Source: Strigamia acuminata (taxonomy: Eukaryota > Arthropoda > Chilopoda > Geophilomorpha > Linotaeniidae). Taken from it: 64,000 nt of DNA. The stretch spans positions 53,205,369 through 53,269,368 of the forward strand of contig OX442314.1 of NCBI GenBank assembly GCA_949358305.1. Direction: 5' to 3'. Both the position numbers and the translations under genes were made by a program. Shown here in pieces: positions 11,665-22,865 of the stretch; position 1 is the stretch's first letter, and every line of letters begins with the position of its first letter. The notes under the pieces were generated by a model. The model was not told the DNA's origin, ran no database searches, and was given only the letters and a program-made list of their open reading frames with translations.

Positions 11665-12935
11665 TTCATCAGGAAATTTAAGTTTGATTGAATTGATGAT
11701 GCTTATTATGAGCAAAATTTAAAAGGTTTTATTTTATTTTCTTCAAAAATTATTTCATTGTGGCACTTTTTTTTTACACCCGGTTGACAGTCGGGGATTT
11801 TTGTGAATTTACTGTAAGTTTATTTCAAGGATCCACACGTATAAAGGTAGAAAGTAAGTGAGTACAACTTGAAAGTGTCACCTGGTGGCTTCATCCAAAA
11901 TATTATTGAGTGAGAAGATTGATTATATCATTACCCATGTCCGTGTTTTACGGAATAGAAACCCCGTTTAATATAACCGCCGTGATGGCACTTGCACGAG
12001 CACGTCGGAGGCATACGGGTATGTTGTATTTGACTCGGTCGTATTCTCGATAGTTTTGAAATGAATTTTTATTTTAGTTTTGGTACCAACATTGATAATA
12101 ATATCGGTCGAAAATCAAAAGGGCTAAATCAAAACTAGTAATTCGATTGAAGATTGCTTCTATGATTACATAATCCGTGTTTTACCGAATTTAAACCCCG
12201 TATTGTTATACGGGGATCACAACTGTCACGACAGCACTAGAGGTTAAAAGCACGCCGGCATGTTGGATTTCGTTGTATTCCTAATCCATTTTTCCTCATG
12301 AAATTGCATTAATTTGTTTCACTTCTCTTCAATTTCAGCTCGAGTATTTGTCTTATCGATGCTCTTGTTTTCGTAGAGTTGTGTGTTGGGTTAAAAACGA
12401 GAGGAATTTTCAAATTCTGGTAAATTATGTTCCAAGTCTTCAATGAAACAATTTTGTAGTCCATTATTTAAATATTTATGAAATTGTTTTCATTTTTTTT
12501 TTTAAAAATTTGTTTATTTAAAATTGTTCTAGTTGATGTCGCCCATTTTGATTTTCCGATCTGGCTTTTGTTGCCTGAAATTCGATACAAATTCTCATGC
12601 AAGTTGTTTTCGTTTGTTTTCTTCGGGGGTGTAAAATCCAACTCTCTACCTCCGCGTGGTCACCCCTGGATGAACTGATGACTTGACACGTCTCAGTGGA
12701 ACCAGATGAGAGCTCTGGTCATTTGCAAATTTCTTTACATGACTTTATTCTTATTTTTAACCTTTCTTTGTGTTAAAATTTCTGTGCATTGCATTGTAAG
12801 CCCACAATTCTTGACTTGAATGTGGCATTTACATGTGTTTGTATTGTAAGCCCACATACATAATGTGGCATTTACAAACGATTTAAGTAATTGCAGCTTT
12901 AACTTGTCATTTTGTTGTTGTTCACTTGCTTTTGG
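11665..12935. repeat. Dispersed repeat, copy 2 (pairs with 2,421-3,695)
   Basis: This is the partner of 2,421-3,695, with the same order of blocks. It leads directly into a minus-strand copia integrase relic, which overlaps its right end. On the minus strand the purine-rich CGCGGAGGTAGAGAG is followed by TTGGATTTTACACC at about 12,650-12,630, a plausible polypurine tract and LTR start. That would make the rest of the repeat a copia 3' LTR. Its ends are not certain. Confidence 0.6.
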
Positions 12936-13450
12936 GTACAAATTCTTAATGCATTCTAATGTTACATCTAACTCCGCCCACAACCGTTTTGGAAAGTCAC
13001 ATTCGAACATCATGGCACATGTTTCTTCCGTTGCCGAAATTCATTTCCGGCGAGTATACGTTGGTCCTTTCGCATTTAATGCCCTCTTGACACCAGAAGT
13101 GTCCCAATCTCTTGACATGATCTCGCCCCAATTATGTGTTCTTATTGTTTTTGTCCTCTCTATCTCCCGCTGCCCGGGATTTAGTTTGAGCAGGTCCCCA
13201 CACGCCCATGTAGACAAGTTGCAAGATGCCTTTTGAGGTTATACGGCCAATCGGAGGAAATTCCGCGCGCGTTTTCTTTGCTCTTTCACACGCGTTGCAC
13301 TGCCTCTTTTCTTTTTGTGACAGTTTGACCCCAAATGTGTCAGGAGACTTCTCCATTGCCACATCTAATGCTTTGTCCGCTTTAAACGTTCTATCTTTGG
13401 TATTTGGTTGTTTACCATCATTGGTTTGTTTCTTTCCCACTTCCAAAATT
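12735..13450 (-). pseudogene. Ty1/copia integrase relic
   Basis: From about 13,320 leftward the minus strand reads CNACERAKKTRAEFPP, then ITSKGILQLVYMGVWGP, the Cys-pair end of the integrase zinc domain and the start of the catalytic core. The expected H-D in LVHMDVWGP is changed to LVYMGVWGP, so the first catalytic aspartate is lost. Downstream come remnants of the core end (ERTNVYSPEMN) and PKRLWAELDVTLECIKNLYPK, matching the usual WAEA-Y-NR-P stretch. Several frameshifts and stops are present, and most of the catalytic core is deleted. Confidence 0.8.
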
Positions 13451-14316
13451 CCTTTGAGAGTATTGCTCGATAGTTCAGTTCAGCAAACTTGATTTCCACA
13501 ATAGGGTCACAGTTTAGTTGGTGAAAACTTTTCAAAAAAACCACCATTTTTTTTTATCCTATTTAGCTCCTTCATAAAGTTAAATGTATAGAGTTGTCGT
13601 TGAAACTACAATTTGTTGTTATTGTTTAAAAATCATTAATTTCTAGTTTTTTAAAGTCAGCTATAGTATGGTATTTCCTGCTCTACAAAATCTATTGCTA
13701 GTAGAACATTCTCAGCAAAAATATCTGCTTCTAAATGTTGGAGTTGATGAGTCATGTTGACATGACAATATTTTCCTGATGTCACAAAGTATATTACTTG
13801 TTCTTGGTGTCTTGAAAAGCGTTCTGGAATCACTTGACAAATCCTAAAAACAGGAATGCTCTTTTAAATCTTTCAATAATGGGTAACTTAATGCATTTCG
13901 ACCAAGATGGCAACTGACAAAATCAAAGATAAAGTCTGCAAAGAGCTTATGGCTGTGGTTTGTTCAACGCACTTACATGCGGTAATTTATTCTGTTACAC
14001 GTCCTCCGGAATAGAGTGTGTGCGTTCCACGTGAGCTTTTCTATAATTTAGTTTAGTGAAGACTTAATAATAAATAAACTTAAACCTATCTGAACCGAAA
14101 AAATCACGTCCAACACGAATCAAGTCAAACAGAATGAAAAAAAAAACGTAATGAAATTATTCTTATCTTATAAGTTAATAGAATAATAAGATTAATATCG
14201 CTAATGTAAAATAATTATTCTATTATACCGCTGAACCACGAACGAGCTTTACTGAACGTGGCGTGACCTAACTCGACTCATCACATACTGCAGAACAAAG
14301 ACTGATCTAAAAACAG
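13451..14316. other. No gene recognised
   Basis: This AT-rich stretch has no supported coding region or repeat boundary. It ends at the target duplication of the hAT element. Confidence 0.4.
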
Positions 14317-14324
14317 GTTGTAAT

Positions 14325-15140
14325 TAGGGTTTCTCAAAAACAGCACTTTTTGAAAAACCGGTATTTCGGTATTCAATGTTCAAAAAAACCGGTAAACCGG
14401 TAATTTTTGGTAATAAAGTAAACTAAAATAGTTATAATGTTAAATATTTTTATTTTAATTTTCCTTTTTTATAAAGTAAAATTTTAAAAAATATTTTTTT
14501 TTCTGAAGAGTTTGTCACATTCTGGATACGATGTTTAATACATTTATGTTCTGATTTAAAAAAAATTATTTTCTGGTTAATGTGTCTGCTTAAACCAGTT
14601 AATTCAGGGTCAAGTTAATAACACACTTCTTCAATTGGTTGTGTACTTTTGACGCCATTATAAATCATACAAAAAAACTTTCAATAATTTTGAGAAATTT
14701 TTCTTTTAAATATGGTAATAACAATAATAATTACATACAATATATTAATAAAGTAGAGAAGTTTTTTGTAAATAAATTTATTTGCTTATTTAAACCCTAG
14801 TTTCAATCAAACAAGGTCAGGGAAAGGAAAAGGGGAACCTCAGTGAGTCAAACCCCTCAAGCAGGTGCCTCTCACATTCCTAAAAATATTACAACTACTA
14901 TTGGACCAAAATTTTACTCAAAAAAAATATAAAAAACAACAATAATAATTAATTGAAAATAAAAATAGTTAAAAACCGACCATTTCCATTCCTAAAATGA
15001 AATATTTCGGCGGTGTTTTCTATATTTTTCTTCCAATAAAAACCGGTAAAAATACCGAACTAAAGACGGTATTCCGTAATCGGTATTTTTAAAAAAAATA
15101 CCGGTTTTTGATACCGGTAAATACCGGTAGAGAAACTTTA
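14325..15140. mobile_element. Non-autonomous hAT-like element, 816 bp, 8-bp TSD
   Basis: The left end TAGGGTTTCTC and the inverted right end (TAAAGTTTCTC read from the right) form imperfect terminal repeats. Both sides carry further inverted CCGGTA/TACCGG-rich sequence. The flanks 14,317-14,324 and 15,141-15,148 are both GTTGTAAT, an 8-bp target duplication. The interior is AT-rich with no transposase frame, so mobility depended on an enzyme made elsewhere. Confidence 0.88.
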
Positions 15141-15145
15141 GTTGT

Positions 15146-15514
15146 AATATGCAAACATGATTGGACCAAAACGAAAAGTTTTAATGAGGTTGAAAATACT
15201 GAATTTGTAGAATTATAAAAGAAAATTAGGGAAAGTTCAAATATTGAAACGGAGGGTAGAAACCATGCACATAAATCCCCCACCCGCTAGACTTTAATTA
15301 CTGGTTGTAAATAAAGGAAATACGGGGGGCAGATGCGTCCAAAATTATACAATCATAATCAATAATAAATTAAACAAAATAAATAGCGACTGTCATGTAA
15401 ATAAATTAAACTGGCATAATTCAAAAATTCATTTCAAAAATTAGACGAGGGACAACATATGAACAATACAAGAAGACGCACACTTAAAACTATGGGGTCA
15501 AACGTCACGGGACG
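15146..15514 (-). repeat. Candidate copia LTR (left copy)
   Basis: About 365 bp from ATATGCAAAC to about GGGACG is repeated at 16,489-16,858 with scattered substitutions. The two copies flank a minus-strand copia gag-protease relic, so they fit the two LTRs of a minus-strand copia element. On the minus strand the right copy would run TGTTTGACC to TTTGCA, about 355 bp. I saw no target duplication or convincing primer site. Confidence 0.65.
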
Positions 15515-16390
15515 ACATTTACAAAATCAAAGAACCATGACTGGACGTGGGGAACGTGGTCAGTCGCTCCGCAATTTACGATCCATTCGTGCGATTGCAT
15601 AAAGTGGGCTGTTGGAAGTTTGATGATTTGCGGCGGTGCATTAACGAAGAAATTTGACTCGCGTTTCGTGCATGAATTTTTCCTCGGTCGATTATCGTCC
15701 TGTCTCGTCGAATTGTTTTTATTACGTCTGGTCCGTGACTTTCGTAGGAATGATGCGGAAGGACGATTTCGATCATCCCTACGAGGATGGGGACATTTGT
15801 TTTCATAATGCCCCATATTGTCGCAATTGAAACATTTCACAGAGGATAATGGACGAAAAGGTCGAGAAGAGTTCCGTGGACGTTGTTGATCGGTTGCATA
15901 AGCCTGTGTCTATTGAATGTTCGAATCACGCGACGAAATGGATTTAAGTCGCATGTATTCTGACAATAGTTGATCCGCAACTTTGGCCGGTTTAAATTGA
16001 TCGTTCGGCCAGTGATAAATCGCAAAAGTCACTTGGGAATACTCCGGTGGGAGCACATCGAGGTTTTGGTATGATCCTCGGATACATCTTCACCGACGTC
16101 TTTCAACTTTCGCACGTGGTAATCAACCCGGCCTATGAAATTTGCCATTTCTTATCCCCTTTCGAGACGTAAACAGAGGAATTCCCGATGCATTGCAGCT
16201 TGACGTGCACGTGAACTCGTGGCCCATATTTTGGCCAAAACGTCCCAAGACTGCTTCGGGGTGTTGCAAGAATCCAAAGCCGATTTCTTGGCTTCGCTGA
16301 CATGACAATAGATTTGTCCTGAGGCTTTATCCTTGCGTCGCTTGAACTTCTTCAATTCCTTGTCTGTGGCAGTCGTTTTATCCAGTTTTT
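15505..16390 (-). pseudogene. Ty1/copia gag-protease relic between direct repeats
   Basis: Read leftward from about 16,385 the frame gives a UBN2-type gag core (KDKASGQIYCHVSEAKK, then PKQSWDVLAKIWATSSRA). After a broken middle comes a canonical zinc knuckle CFNCDNMGHYENKC at about 15,837-15,796 and a basic linker. The protease start is WIVNCGATDH, in which the catalytic Asp-Ser of WIvDSGATDH has become Asn-Cys. The reverse transcriptase and integrase are missing, so a large internal deletion joined protease to the left direct repeat. Confidence 0.82.
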
Positions 16391-16488
16391 CGGTCTCTGT
16401 TACATGATAATACGATATCGGCGGCGGCTGATCGGCTCAGCCGAAATTTTGGGTTTAAAACCCACAAAAACTCAAAAAATCCCCCAAA

Positions 16489-16858
16489 AATATGCAAACA
16501 AGATTGGACCAAAACGAAAACAGTTTTAATGAGGTTGAAAATATTGAATTTGTAGAATTATAAAAGAAAATTAGGGAAAATTTAAATATTAAAATGGAGG
16601 GTAGAAACCATGCTCGTGCATCTCCCACCCGCTATAATTTAATTATTGGTTGTAAATAAAGCAAATACGGGGGCAGATGCATCCAAAATTATACAATCAT
16701 AATCAATAATAAATTAAACAAAATAAAAAGCGACTGTCATGTAAATAAATGAAACTGGCATAATTCAAATATTTAATTAAAAAATTAGATGAGGGACAAC
16801 ACATGAACAATACAAGAAGATGCACACTGAAAACTATGGGTCAAACATCTCGTGACGG
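16489..16858 (-). repeat. Candidate copia LTR (right copy)
   Basis: This is the partner of 15,146-15,514. In minus orientation it would be the 5' LTR. Clear sequence divergence from the left copy indicates an old insertion. Confidence 0.65.
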
Positions 16859-17407
16859 ACCGAGGAAATTAAAAAACGGCATCTGGATTGAATAATAAAA
16901 GTGGTAGTTCACACAAGAAGAATATAATACAACTTTCATGTTGCGCTAACCAATCTCGCGAGTAACTTAGTACGTATCACCAACTCGCACTACAAGTAAA
17001 TTGTTGAATCTCTGTTGCGGGTTCGCCACTACTCGAGCTGCTTGTAAGGACAGATAAGCCTGCGGAGACACGAATTTGGCAGTGGAACGATATCCCTTTT
17101 TGCCGCAAAAACCACAAATTGCCTCCCGATATGAGGACACACAGACCTGAGATGTCGCTGCCCACATCCAAGTTTGGCCATCTTGGGTTTGCCCCCTCTG
17201 GTCATTTGCAAATTTCTTTACTGATTTTATTCTTACTTTTAATCTTTTTTCGTGTTAACATTTCTGTGCATTGTATTGTAAGCCCACATTCTTGACTTGA
17301 ATGTGGTATGAACATGTGTTTGTATTGTAAGCCCACATTCACAGCTTTCAAGTATTTTTTCCATCTTTACGTAACTCTACCAGCTTAACTTGGAATGCGC
17401 ACACTTT
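16859..17407. other. No gene recognised; contains third copy of a 150-bp repeat block
   Basis: 17,196-17,345 repeats the block found at 12,714-12,870 and 3,520-3,640 (TTCTGTGCATTGTATTGTAA and neighbours). Nothing else is recognised. Confidence 0.5.
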
Positions 17408-18500
17408 TCAATATTGGGTTGCAGTCATCTGAAGATAAAAGTTCACAATGCTCGTAAGGACCATCGCTCTCCTACCGGGGTCTACAAATCCCAGAGAAGA
17501 CAGTACATGATTTAGGACTGCTACCTCATGCGGTGGATTTTTATTCGGTGGCTTGCCATGATAGTTGACAGCCAGTTGTAAATCTTCTATTCGCTCTCGA
17601 ACTTGCTTGCACCAAGCACGAGACTCTCCATCGTGATAAACAGAATGTCCTCCAAGTGCCAAGTCACCTCTGCGAACAGTGGGGTCGGTTTGGCTGGCCG
17701 AGCAGTCGCAAATAGATAAGTTGAATTGATTTTCCACCATCAGTTTGTGTGCATAAAGTCAAGTACAATCTATATAAAATCAAGTTAAAATCATACATAG
17801 TCAATCAAAAATTGTATAAAAGCAAGTTAAATCATACAAAACCCGGGTAAAATTGTTTAAAATCCTAGTAAAACTCCAAAATCAAAAACAGTGAGAATAA
17901 TTAAGCGTTTGAAAGAAGAATTGAAACTTTTTTACGACTTTACATTCAGGGCAAGTGACCCACAATTGTGGAGGCGGCACAAATATTCCTTTCACTACAA
18001 AAGGGAGGAAGTCTGTGTTCCAAGGCTGATTTTTTGGTCTTTTTTTTGTTCCCAGACAGTTCGCACAGGTGGCCAGATGGCACCCAGTGCTCGAATCCGA
18101 CATCCATCCAATTGTGTTGCAGAAGGGGCATTGAACCTTATTTTTCCCTATCGGAAGATTATCATGTGGCTTGTCTTAAGCGATAGCTTTGGCAAATTCT
18201 TCCTTCTGTTGCTGTATTCGCCTCACTTTGTCTGCTAAGTTTTGCTGTATTCTCACTGTTCAATACACAAGAGTCCTTGTCCAAGAAGTCTCGTACTGAT
18301 ATTGATGACAATTGATCAGGGAGACATGCGATATTAGCCTTCCTGGCCCCTTCTGTTATTGTTTTCTCAGATATCCCATCCAAGCTGGAAGTCCAACATT
18401 TCCATTCAGTGGACATCTATTTATATAGTTTCGTCCGAAAAACCAGCATGCCATTTTCTTGATTTGATTCATCGGAAGACATCATATTTGGGATAAGACG
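17408..18500 (-). pseudogene. Relic B of cysteine-rich retrotransposon ORF3 family
   Basis: This is the best preserved of the decayed copies. Read leftward, it has MMSSDESNQENGMLVFRT near 18,490, then QNLADKVRRIQQQKEEFAKA. After one stop comes KPHDNLPIGKNKVQCPFC near 18,160-18,110, which lines up with PHDNLELAKGEIPCPFC of the intact ORF. The zinc block continues with GCHLATCANCLGTKK, PFVVKGIFVPPPQ and TCPEC. A deletion or frameshift separates this from a C-terminal frame at 17,740-17,408 (MVENQFNLSICDC, ASQTDPTVRRGD, PGRRAMVL). The same gene pieces occur in relic A in the same order. Confidence 0.8.
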
Positions 18501-18660
18501 GCTCTGTATTTCCTTTTTTTTCCCTATCTGAATGTTTTGATGCACAAACTGACAAGGGAGATGGCTTTTAACCTCCATTTCCTTTCTAAAAAAAAAAAAG
18601 AAGAATTAACTCTGAATTTCTATATTCATTGGCTTTGCTTGCTTTGAGCTTTCATACCAC
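18501..18660. repeat. Dispersed repeat shared with 5,505-5,680 and 50,155-50,330
   Basis: It holds the same GAATGTTTTGATGCACAAAC block, a poly-A run and the TTCATGTTTGTAGT tail. It lies on the 5' side (minus orientation) of relic B, as the 5,505 copy does for relic A. Confidence 0.6.
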
Positions 18661-18728
18661 TTTTCTTCATGTTTGTAGTGTTTCTGCAACCCGCTGGCCA
18701 TGTGGACAAGCGGCAGGAACACTCACGG

Positions 18729-18902
18729 ATGGGGAGAGCCGCTCGGAGAGACTCGTTCCTGTGGTCCACTGCACTGGACGCGAAGAGAAAAATGGCCAGG
18801 CGACAGGGCGCTCGCTTATATCGAGAATCTCCCTACTGCGACGTGACCTTTGTAGTGGGAGTCGTGGGACGCAGATCGAGTATCTGCTCACATCAGCTTT
18901 TG
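18729..18902 (+). pseudogene. BTB/POZ domain N-terminal fragment
   Basis: An ATG at 18,729 opens a frame that ends with LYRESPYCDVTFVVG, then a short Arg-rich loop and SICSHQLL before a TGA at 18,903. This matches the start of BTB/POZ domains (LY-x-x-SDVTFVV-x-G, then I-x-x-H-x-x-LL). Only the first third of the domain is present. It may be a retained or captured exon, or a pseudogene fragment. A pyrimidine-rich stretch ending TTTGTAG lies upstream at 18,665-18,680, as an acceptor would, but no convincing donor follows. Confidence 0.45.
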
Positions 18903-20761
18903 TGAAAGCTCAAATTCGAAGTAGGCCTAATCCTTTGGGAAAATGGCCGAAAAGAAGAAACATTGAGCAAAATAAAACACGTAGTTTATTTGCTACGAAC
19001 TAAGAACAACTGGGAGAAGAGATACAAAACAATAGAATCACATGAGCATAGACAAAATCACATTGATTGTTGCCAAAATGAGGGATCACATACAAATTTC
19101 AGGGGGCAAAAAAATTGTTTGCTACAATGCATAGCTCAAAAACACATCAAACTTAAATTAGATATTTTTCTATGCACTGAAAAGTAAAGAAATGGGACAA
19201 AACTAGATAAATAAAGCATATTCAGTGCTCTCGACAGCAGTACCTTATTTCCCAGTTGTAAATTTAAAAATATTTACAATTTTACAAATTTTACGGAAAT
19301 TTTAGCAATCTTCTTAAATTTCTTTTGCATTTTTTACTTCCTATTCTTCCTTTGGACTTGTGAGGCGTTAGGTACCCTCTAAGAAGGGAGTTTCCACATG
19401 GCAAAGAGAGAAGGGGAGTGTCTGACCGAGCTCCACCTTCCAACTAACAACATACAAAGTCTTGATTATACAATAATTACTAAAGGAGGGAAAATGAGAG
19501 ATAAACTCTATGAGAGTTTCGAAGAGCTTAGGCTGCATCAAGTTCTGACTAAAGACTAGGAGCGCAAAAGAACTGTGCAACTCTGGCGGATTGCGGGTTC
19601 GAATCTGGAACAGAGGCTACTGTCCAGTACACCTGAGACTACTAAAAAGAAGAGGCTCGTAAGATTAAACCGGCCTTCACACGATGGCGTGCACTCAGTC
19701 GTGCACGTGCGCTCCGTCTTGCGCTCCGTCTTGCACTCCGTCGTGCAAAAGGGTTGGAAACCAAACGACCTTAGGCTTATGTAAGTTTTCTATACCACCT
19801 ACAATTCCTCCCCCCAAAAGAGAAAGGAAGGGCGGGAGGGGTGGGGACAACGACGACAAACCCCGCAGTAAAGGAGGGGAAGAAGATAGACCAACTGACA
19901 AACTGTAAATAAAAGACAAGAGAAGTAAACGACATTGATTCGCGAGCCACATTGCGGGGCTTCGGATATCCCCTAGTACCAGAGTGGACAAGTGGGACTA
20001 CTTTGAACGAGACAACCACTAATTTACATGAGGAAATTCTATAAGAGGATGTCCAAGAGTCGTCCAGTCGCATTGCGTATGAGGGTAGGGAGTGGAAGGC
20101 CTCGATAGGACCCTAGCCAAAGCCAACAAGATGGGGAAAGCTCCCTTCAAAAAACATAATGTAAACAGAAACTAACTGGAGAGCACCGGGCACCCTGGGG
20201 AAGCCCACCCGAGTGCTGGGGGTAGTGTATGAAGAGGAGAGACTTTCTAGGGGTTCCTCACTGAAAAGTGTTGTGACCCGCCATGTCTTTGCAGTTATAC
20301 AACAATAAACAACCATTGTAAGGTTGCCTAGGAGGTTTTCCTAGGTAACCCGCCCATTTTTGCCATTACAATAAAACTAGTCTTGACTCGAAATTGCCTC
20401 GGCATTCGTCATTGTTGCCGCCACCACGGCTACGGCCGCCGTAGTCGAATCACTTGTCGTGCGAGCCGCCTGCATTGCAACGAAGGCTGTCACCGCCACC
20501 GACATCGCCTCCATCGTTAAGGTCGACGTCGGTTCGCGGACCACCAGCCTGAATCCGACGGAAGGTGGTGGTGGCTTGACGACGTGGCAGCACGACCAGC
20601 CGCTTCCACCGCCACGCCGAGAACCTCTTATTCCTATAGAGTTGGTGGTGGTGGTGGCAACGGTAGACTTCTTCAAAAAAAGGAAACTGAATAAATAAAT
20701 AAATTAAGTACGCAGATCTATCAAATACAAAGTTCATTATCGTGAGCCCACACGAATCAGA
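18903..20761. other. No gene recognised; low-complexity segments
   Basis: Noted in this stretch: a short GCTCCGTCTTGC-type tandem at about 19,700-19,750, a purine-rich tract at 19,800-19,900, and a GCC/CCA trinucleotide-rich tract at 20,400-20,660 whose open frames are composition artefacts. A B-box-like GGTTCGAATCT stands at about 19,607 without the rest of a tRNA. Confidence 0.4.
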
Positions 20762-20769
20762 GTCCAACT

Positions 20770-20903
20770 CAGGGCTGGACTGGGATAAAATTTATTACTG
20801 GGAAATCTGGATGTCCGGGCCACAATTAATGAAGTCGGGACAGGCCACGGCGGCCACGGCCACCCGGAAATTCCCGGTAGTCCGCCGGGCCAGTCCAGCA
20901 CTG
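20770..20903. mobile_element. hAT-type MITE, 134 bp, 8-bp TSD
   Basis: The left end CAGGGCTGGACTGGG pairs with the inverted right end (CAGTGCTGGACTGGC read from the right). The flanks 20,762-20,769 and 20,904-20,911 are both GTCCAACT. It has no coding content. It is distinct in sequence from the MITE at 11,112, but the CAG start and 8-bp duplication place it in the same superfamily. Confidence 0.88.
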
Positions 20904-20911
20904 GTCCAACT

Positions 20912-21284
20912 GTTGCATTTGTGGAGGATCCCAATGTTCCAAAGCACGAAGGAAATAATCCCGCTGCTGTCGAACACAAATGGAGTTGTTCCCAAGGTTG
21001 ATAACTTAAATCCAATGGTCCAGAAGAGTCATATAAAACGATCTAGTTTGGAAAATATTTCCAATAAACAATAAAGAGCTGCCAGTGCTGTGGTCTTAGT
21101 ATTGGCAAGATCCTCCAGATGTTTTTTTCTTCTCGTAAACGAGATTTAACTAGCTATTGTACGGCTTCTGGACGTTACGTAGGATCAATCATTAGTTAGT
21201 TCTACTAATGCCATCCACTGGGAATGCGCACACGATTTTATTCCTCTTCGACAAGTTGCAGATAGGAATAGAATTCTTTCATGT
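20912..21284. other. No gene recognised
   Basis: Short spacer between the MITE and ORF3-family relic C. Nothing identified. Confidence 0.4.
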
Positions 21285-21830
21285 GTGTGCTCGTATCTTT
21301 TCGCTTTTCATTCAGTGAAGGGCCTCGCACAATCTACGATTTCGCTTAATGTACGATATTCATTGGGTAGTGGCACGTCAGGATTGCTTTTGACAACCTC
21401 GGGCTCAGATTTAATTGGTTCAGGTATGACTGGTGCAGCAAAATGGTCTTCAATCGGCATTTACTCTTTCGAGAAAGTCCAGGATGGCTTGACAGGTTTA
21501 GACGGTTTTTGAGGTTCCACCATCCACGCTTCAGGCGTGTTGACAACACTCATGACCATTGGGTCGATCGATGTAAACGGCTTCTTTTTTCCTTTTATGG
21601 ACTAATCGACAGTCCTCGCAGCAAATTCATTCACGGGCTGCTGGTAGGTGTACTCCTTTCGCAAGGAAGGGTAGCATATCCTTGTTCCAAGGGTGGTCAA
21701 CAATGCGGCGCTTCGTGCTGTCACAATTGAGACAAACTAATAAGTGAGATTGCACAAATACACCCTGCACCCAACCAGATCCGGTGCAAAATGGACAGGG
21801 CACTTCATCTGGTCTTCACGTGCGGCGGAT
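21285..21830 (-). pseudogene. Relic C of cysteine-rich retrotransposon ORF3 family
   Basis: The minus strand from about 21,805 reads DEVPCPFCTGSGWVQG, then SHLLVCLNCDSTKRRIV, HPWNKDMLPFLAKG and, after a stop, CCEDCRLVHKRKK. It therefore keeps the CPFC, second Cys pair, PWN, F-x-x-KG and third Cys pair spacing of the intact protein at 38,677-40,287. A Pro/Glu-rich stretch follows (HFAAPVIPEPIKSEPEV, NEYRTLSEIV). Two or more stops break it. It differs from relics A and B far more than those differ from each other, so it comes from a separate family member. Confidence 0.72.
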
Positions 21831-22506
21831 GGTCTCCACTTGTAGGTTTTGCACCTGGAGTGGCCTAAGAAGCGGGGCGGGGGGGGGTGAGGGTGAAGGT
21901 AGGCAGGCATGTGCGTTAGTTTTTTCCGGCAAGGTGTTCCGTTATTTATTTTATCATTGTATTATACTAGTTAGTCATTTACAGTTAATTAATTAGAAAA
22001 CAATGTTATAATGTGTTATAAGTGGAGGAAACTATACCGGTAACAACTAGTCCATAAGGGACTTCAGAAGCTAGGCATTGGGTTCAAAGGAGAGACAAAG
22101 CAATGAATAAATGATTCAAAAATTACAAAAGTAAAAAAAAAATTGAAACAATTTTTTCCACTTACAGCTAATTTCCCAAAATGTTTGTTTAAATTTTTAG
22201 CTAGTGACTTAGCTACATGACGATTTAGTAGCTTACACCAAAACATGATACTAGATTCCACTAAACATATGATTATTTCTAGGTCAATTAAGAATTGTGG
22301 ATAAGAATCTGGCGACCCGGTCGAGGAAGAGGTAGGGGAAGGGGTCGAGGTCGTGGCAATTGCTAACACTTGCAAGTAAAAAGTAATAAAAACACAAAAT
22401 TTAATAAAGTAATAACAATACACAAGTTAAAAAAATAATTACATACAAAACATATGTCGCCCTTCTGTGTGGCGCATACGCTTTGTCGTGTGAGCGTCTT
22501 GTCGCG
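21831..22506. other. No gene recognised
   Basis: Includes a G-run at about 21,880 and a 36-bp CGAGGA/GGTCGT-type purine tract (22,320-22,355) that could encode Arg-Gly repeats. No gene context supports that. Confidence 0.35.
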
Positions 22507-22865
22507 CTGGGCGCAGACATACCGCGATTTCGCGTCGCGTTGCGATCGCGTTACCATTGCGCATGCGCGGGTAACGTCATTTCCTTCGCAAAATGCCACA
22601 TTGTGAATGCCACATTGCGAAATAGTACTTGTCCTAAGTACTATTTCGCCCGCGATTCGTGTCGCAGCCAATCCCGTGAGCTGTGTGAAATGACGTCATT
22701 TCATCAACATTTTTGGTTGCTGTGTGAATGCTGTGGAATGACGTCATAAGTTTGAATTCGCGGAGCTGAAATAGCTACATGTGTGTAGCATTGCGCGCGA
22801 TTCACAGCGCGATTTCGCTAGCGAAATCGCGACGCGACGCGAAATCGTGGTATGTCTGCGCCCAG
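22507..22865. mobile_element. Fold-back element, CG-rich, boundaries tentative
   Basis: CTGGGCGCAGACATACC at 22,507 is repeated inverted as GGTATGTCTGCGCCCAG ending at 22,865. The inner parts continue as matching CGATTTCGCGTCGCG stretches, and a central palindrome GCGATTTCGCTAGCGAAATC lies near 22,809. The pairing continues imperfectly outward (GTCTT, GTCGTG). ATACGCT occurs just outside on both sides and could be a 7-bp duplication. Superfamily unknown. Confidence 0.65.

Noticed and set aside
19590-19625. tRNA-like or SINE-like B box GGTTCGAATCT
   Set aside because: No A box at the right distance and no cloverleaf; a single box match is expected by chance.
19684-19908. Cys-rich open frame starting with ATG (CTQSCTCAPSCAPSCTPSC)
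   Set aside because: The cysteines come from a short GCTCCGTCTTGC-type tandem repeat; no metallothionein-like spacing beyond it, and no gene context.
20377-20767. His/Gly/Thr-rich frames on both strands
   Set aside because: Trinucleotide-rich composition gives long frames in several registers at once.
22320-22355. Arg-Gly repeat coding potential
   Set aside because: A 36-bp purine tract read in one of six frames; no flanking exon evidence.
22507-22865. hAT element
   Set aside because: Inverted ends are clear, but no 8-bp duplication fits; left unclassified.
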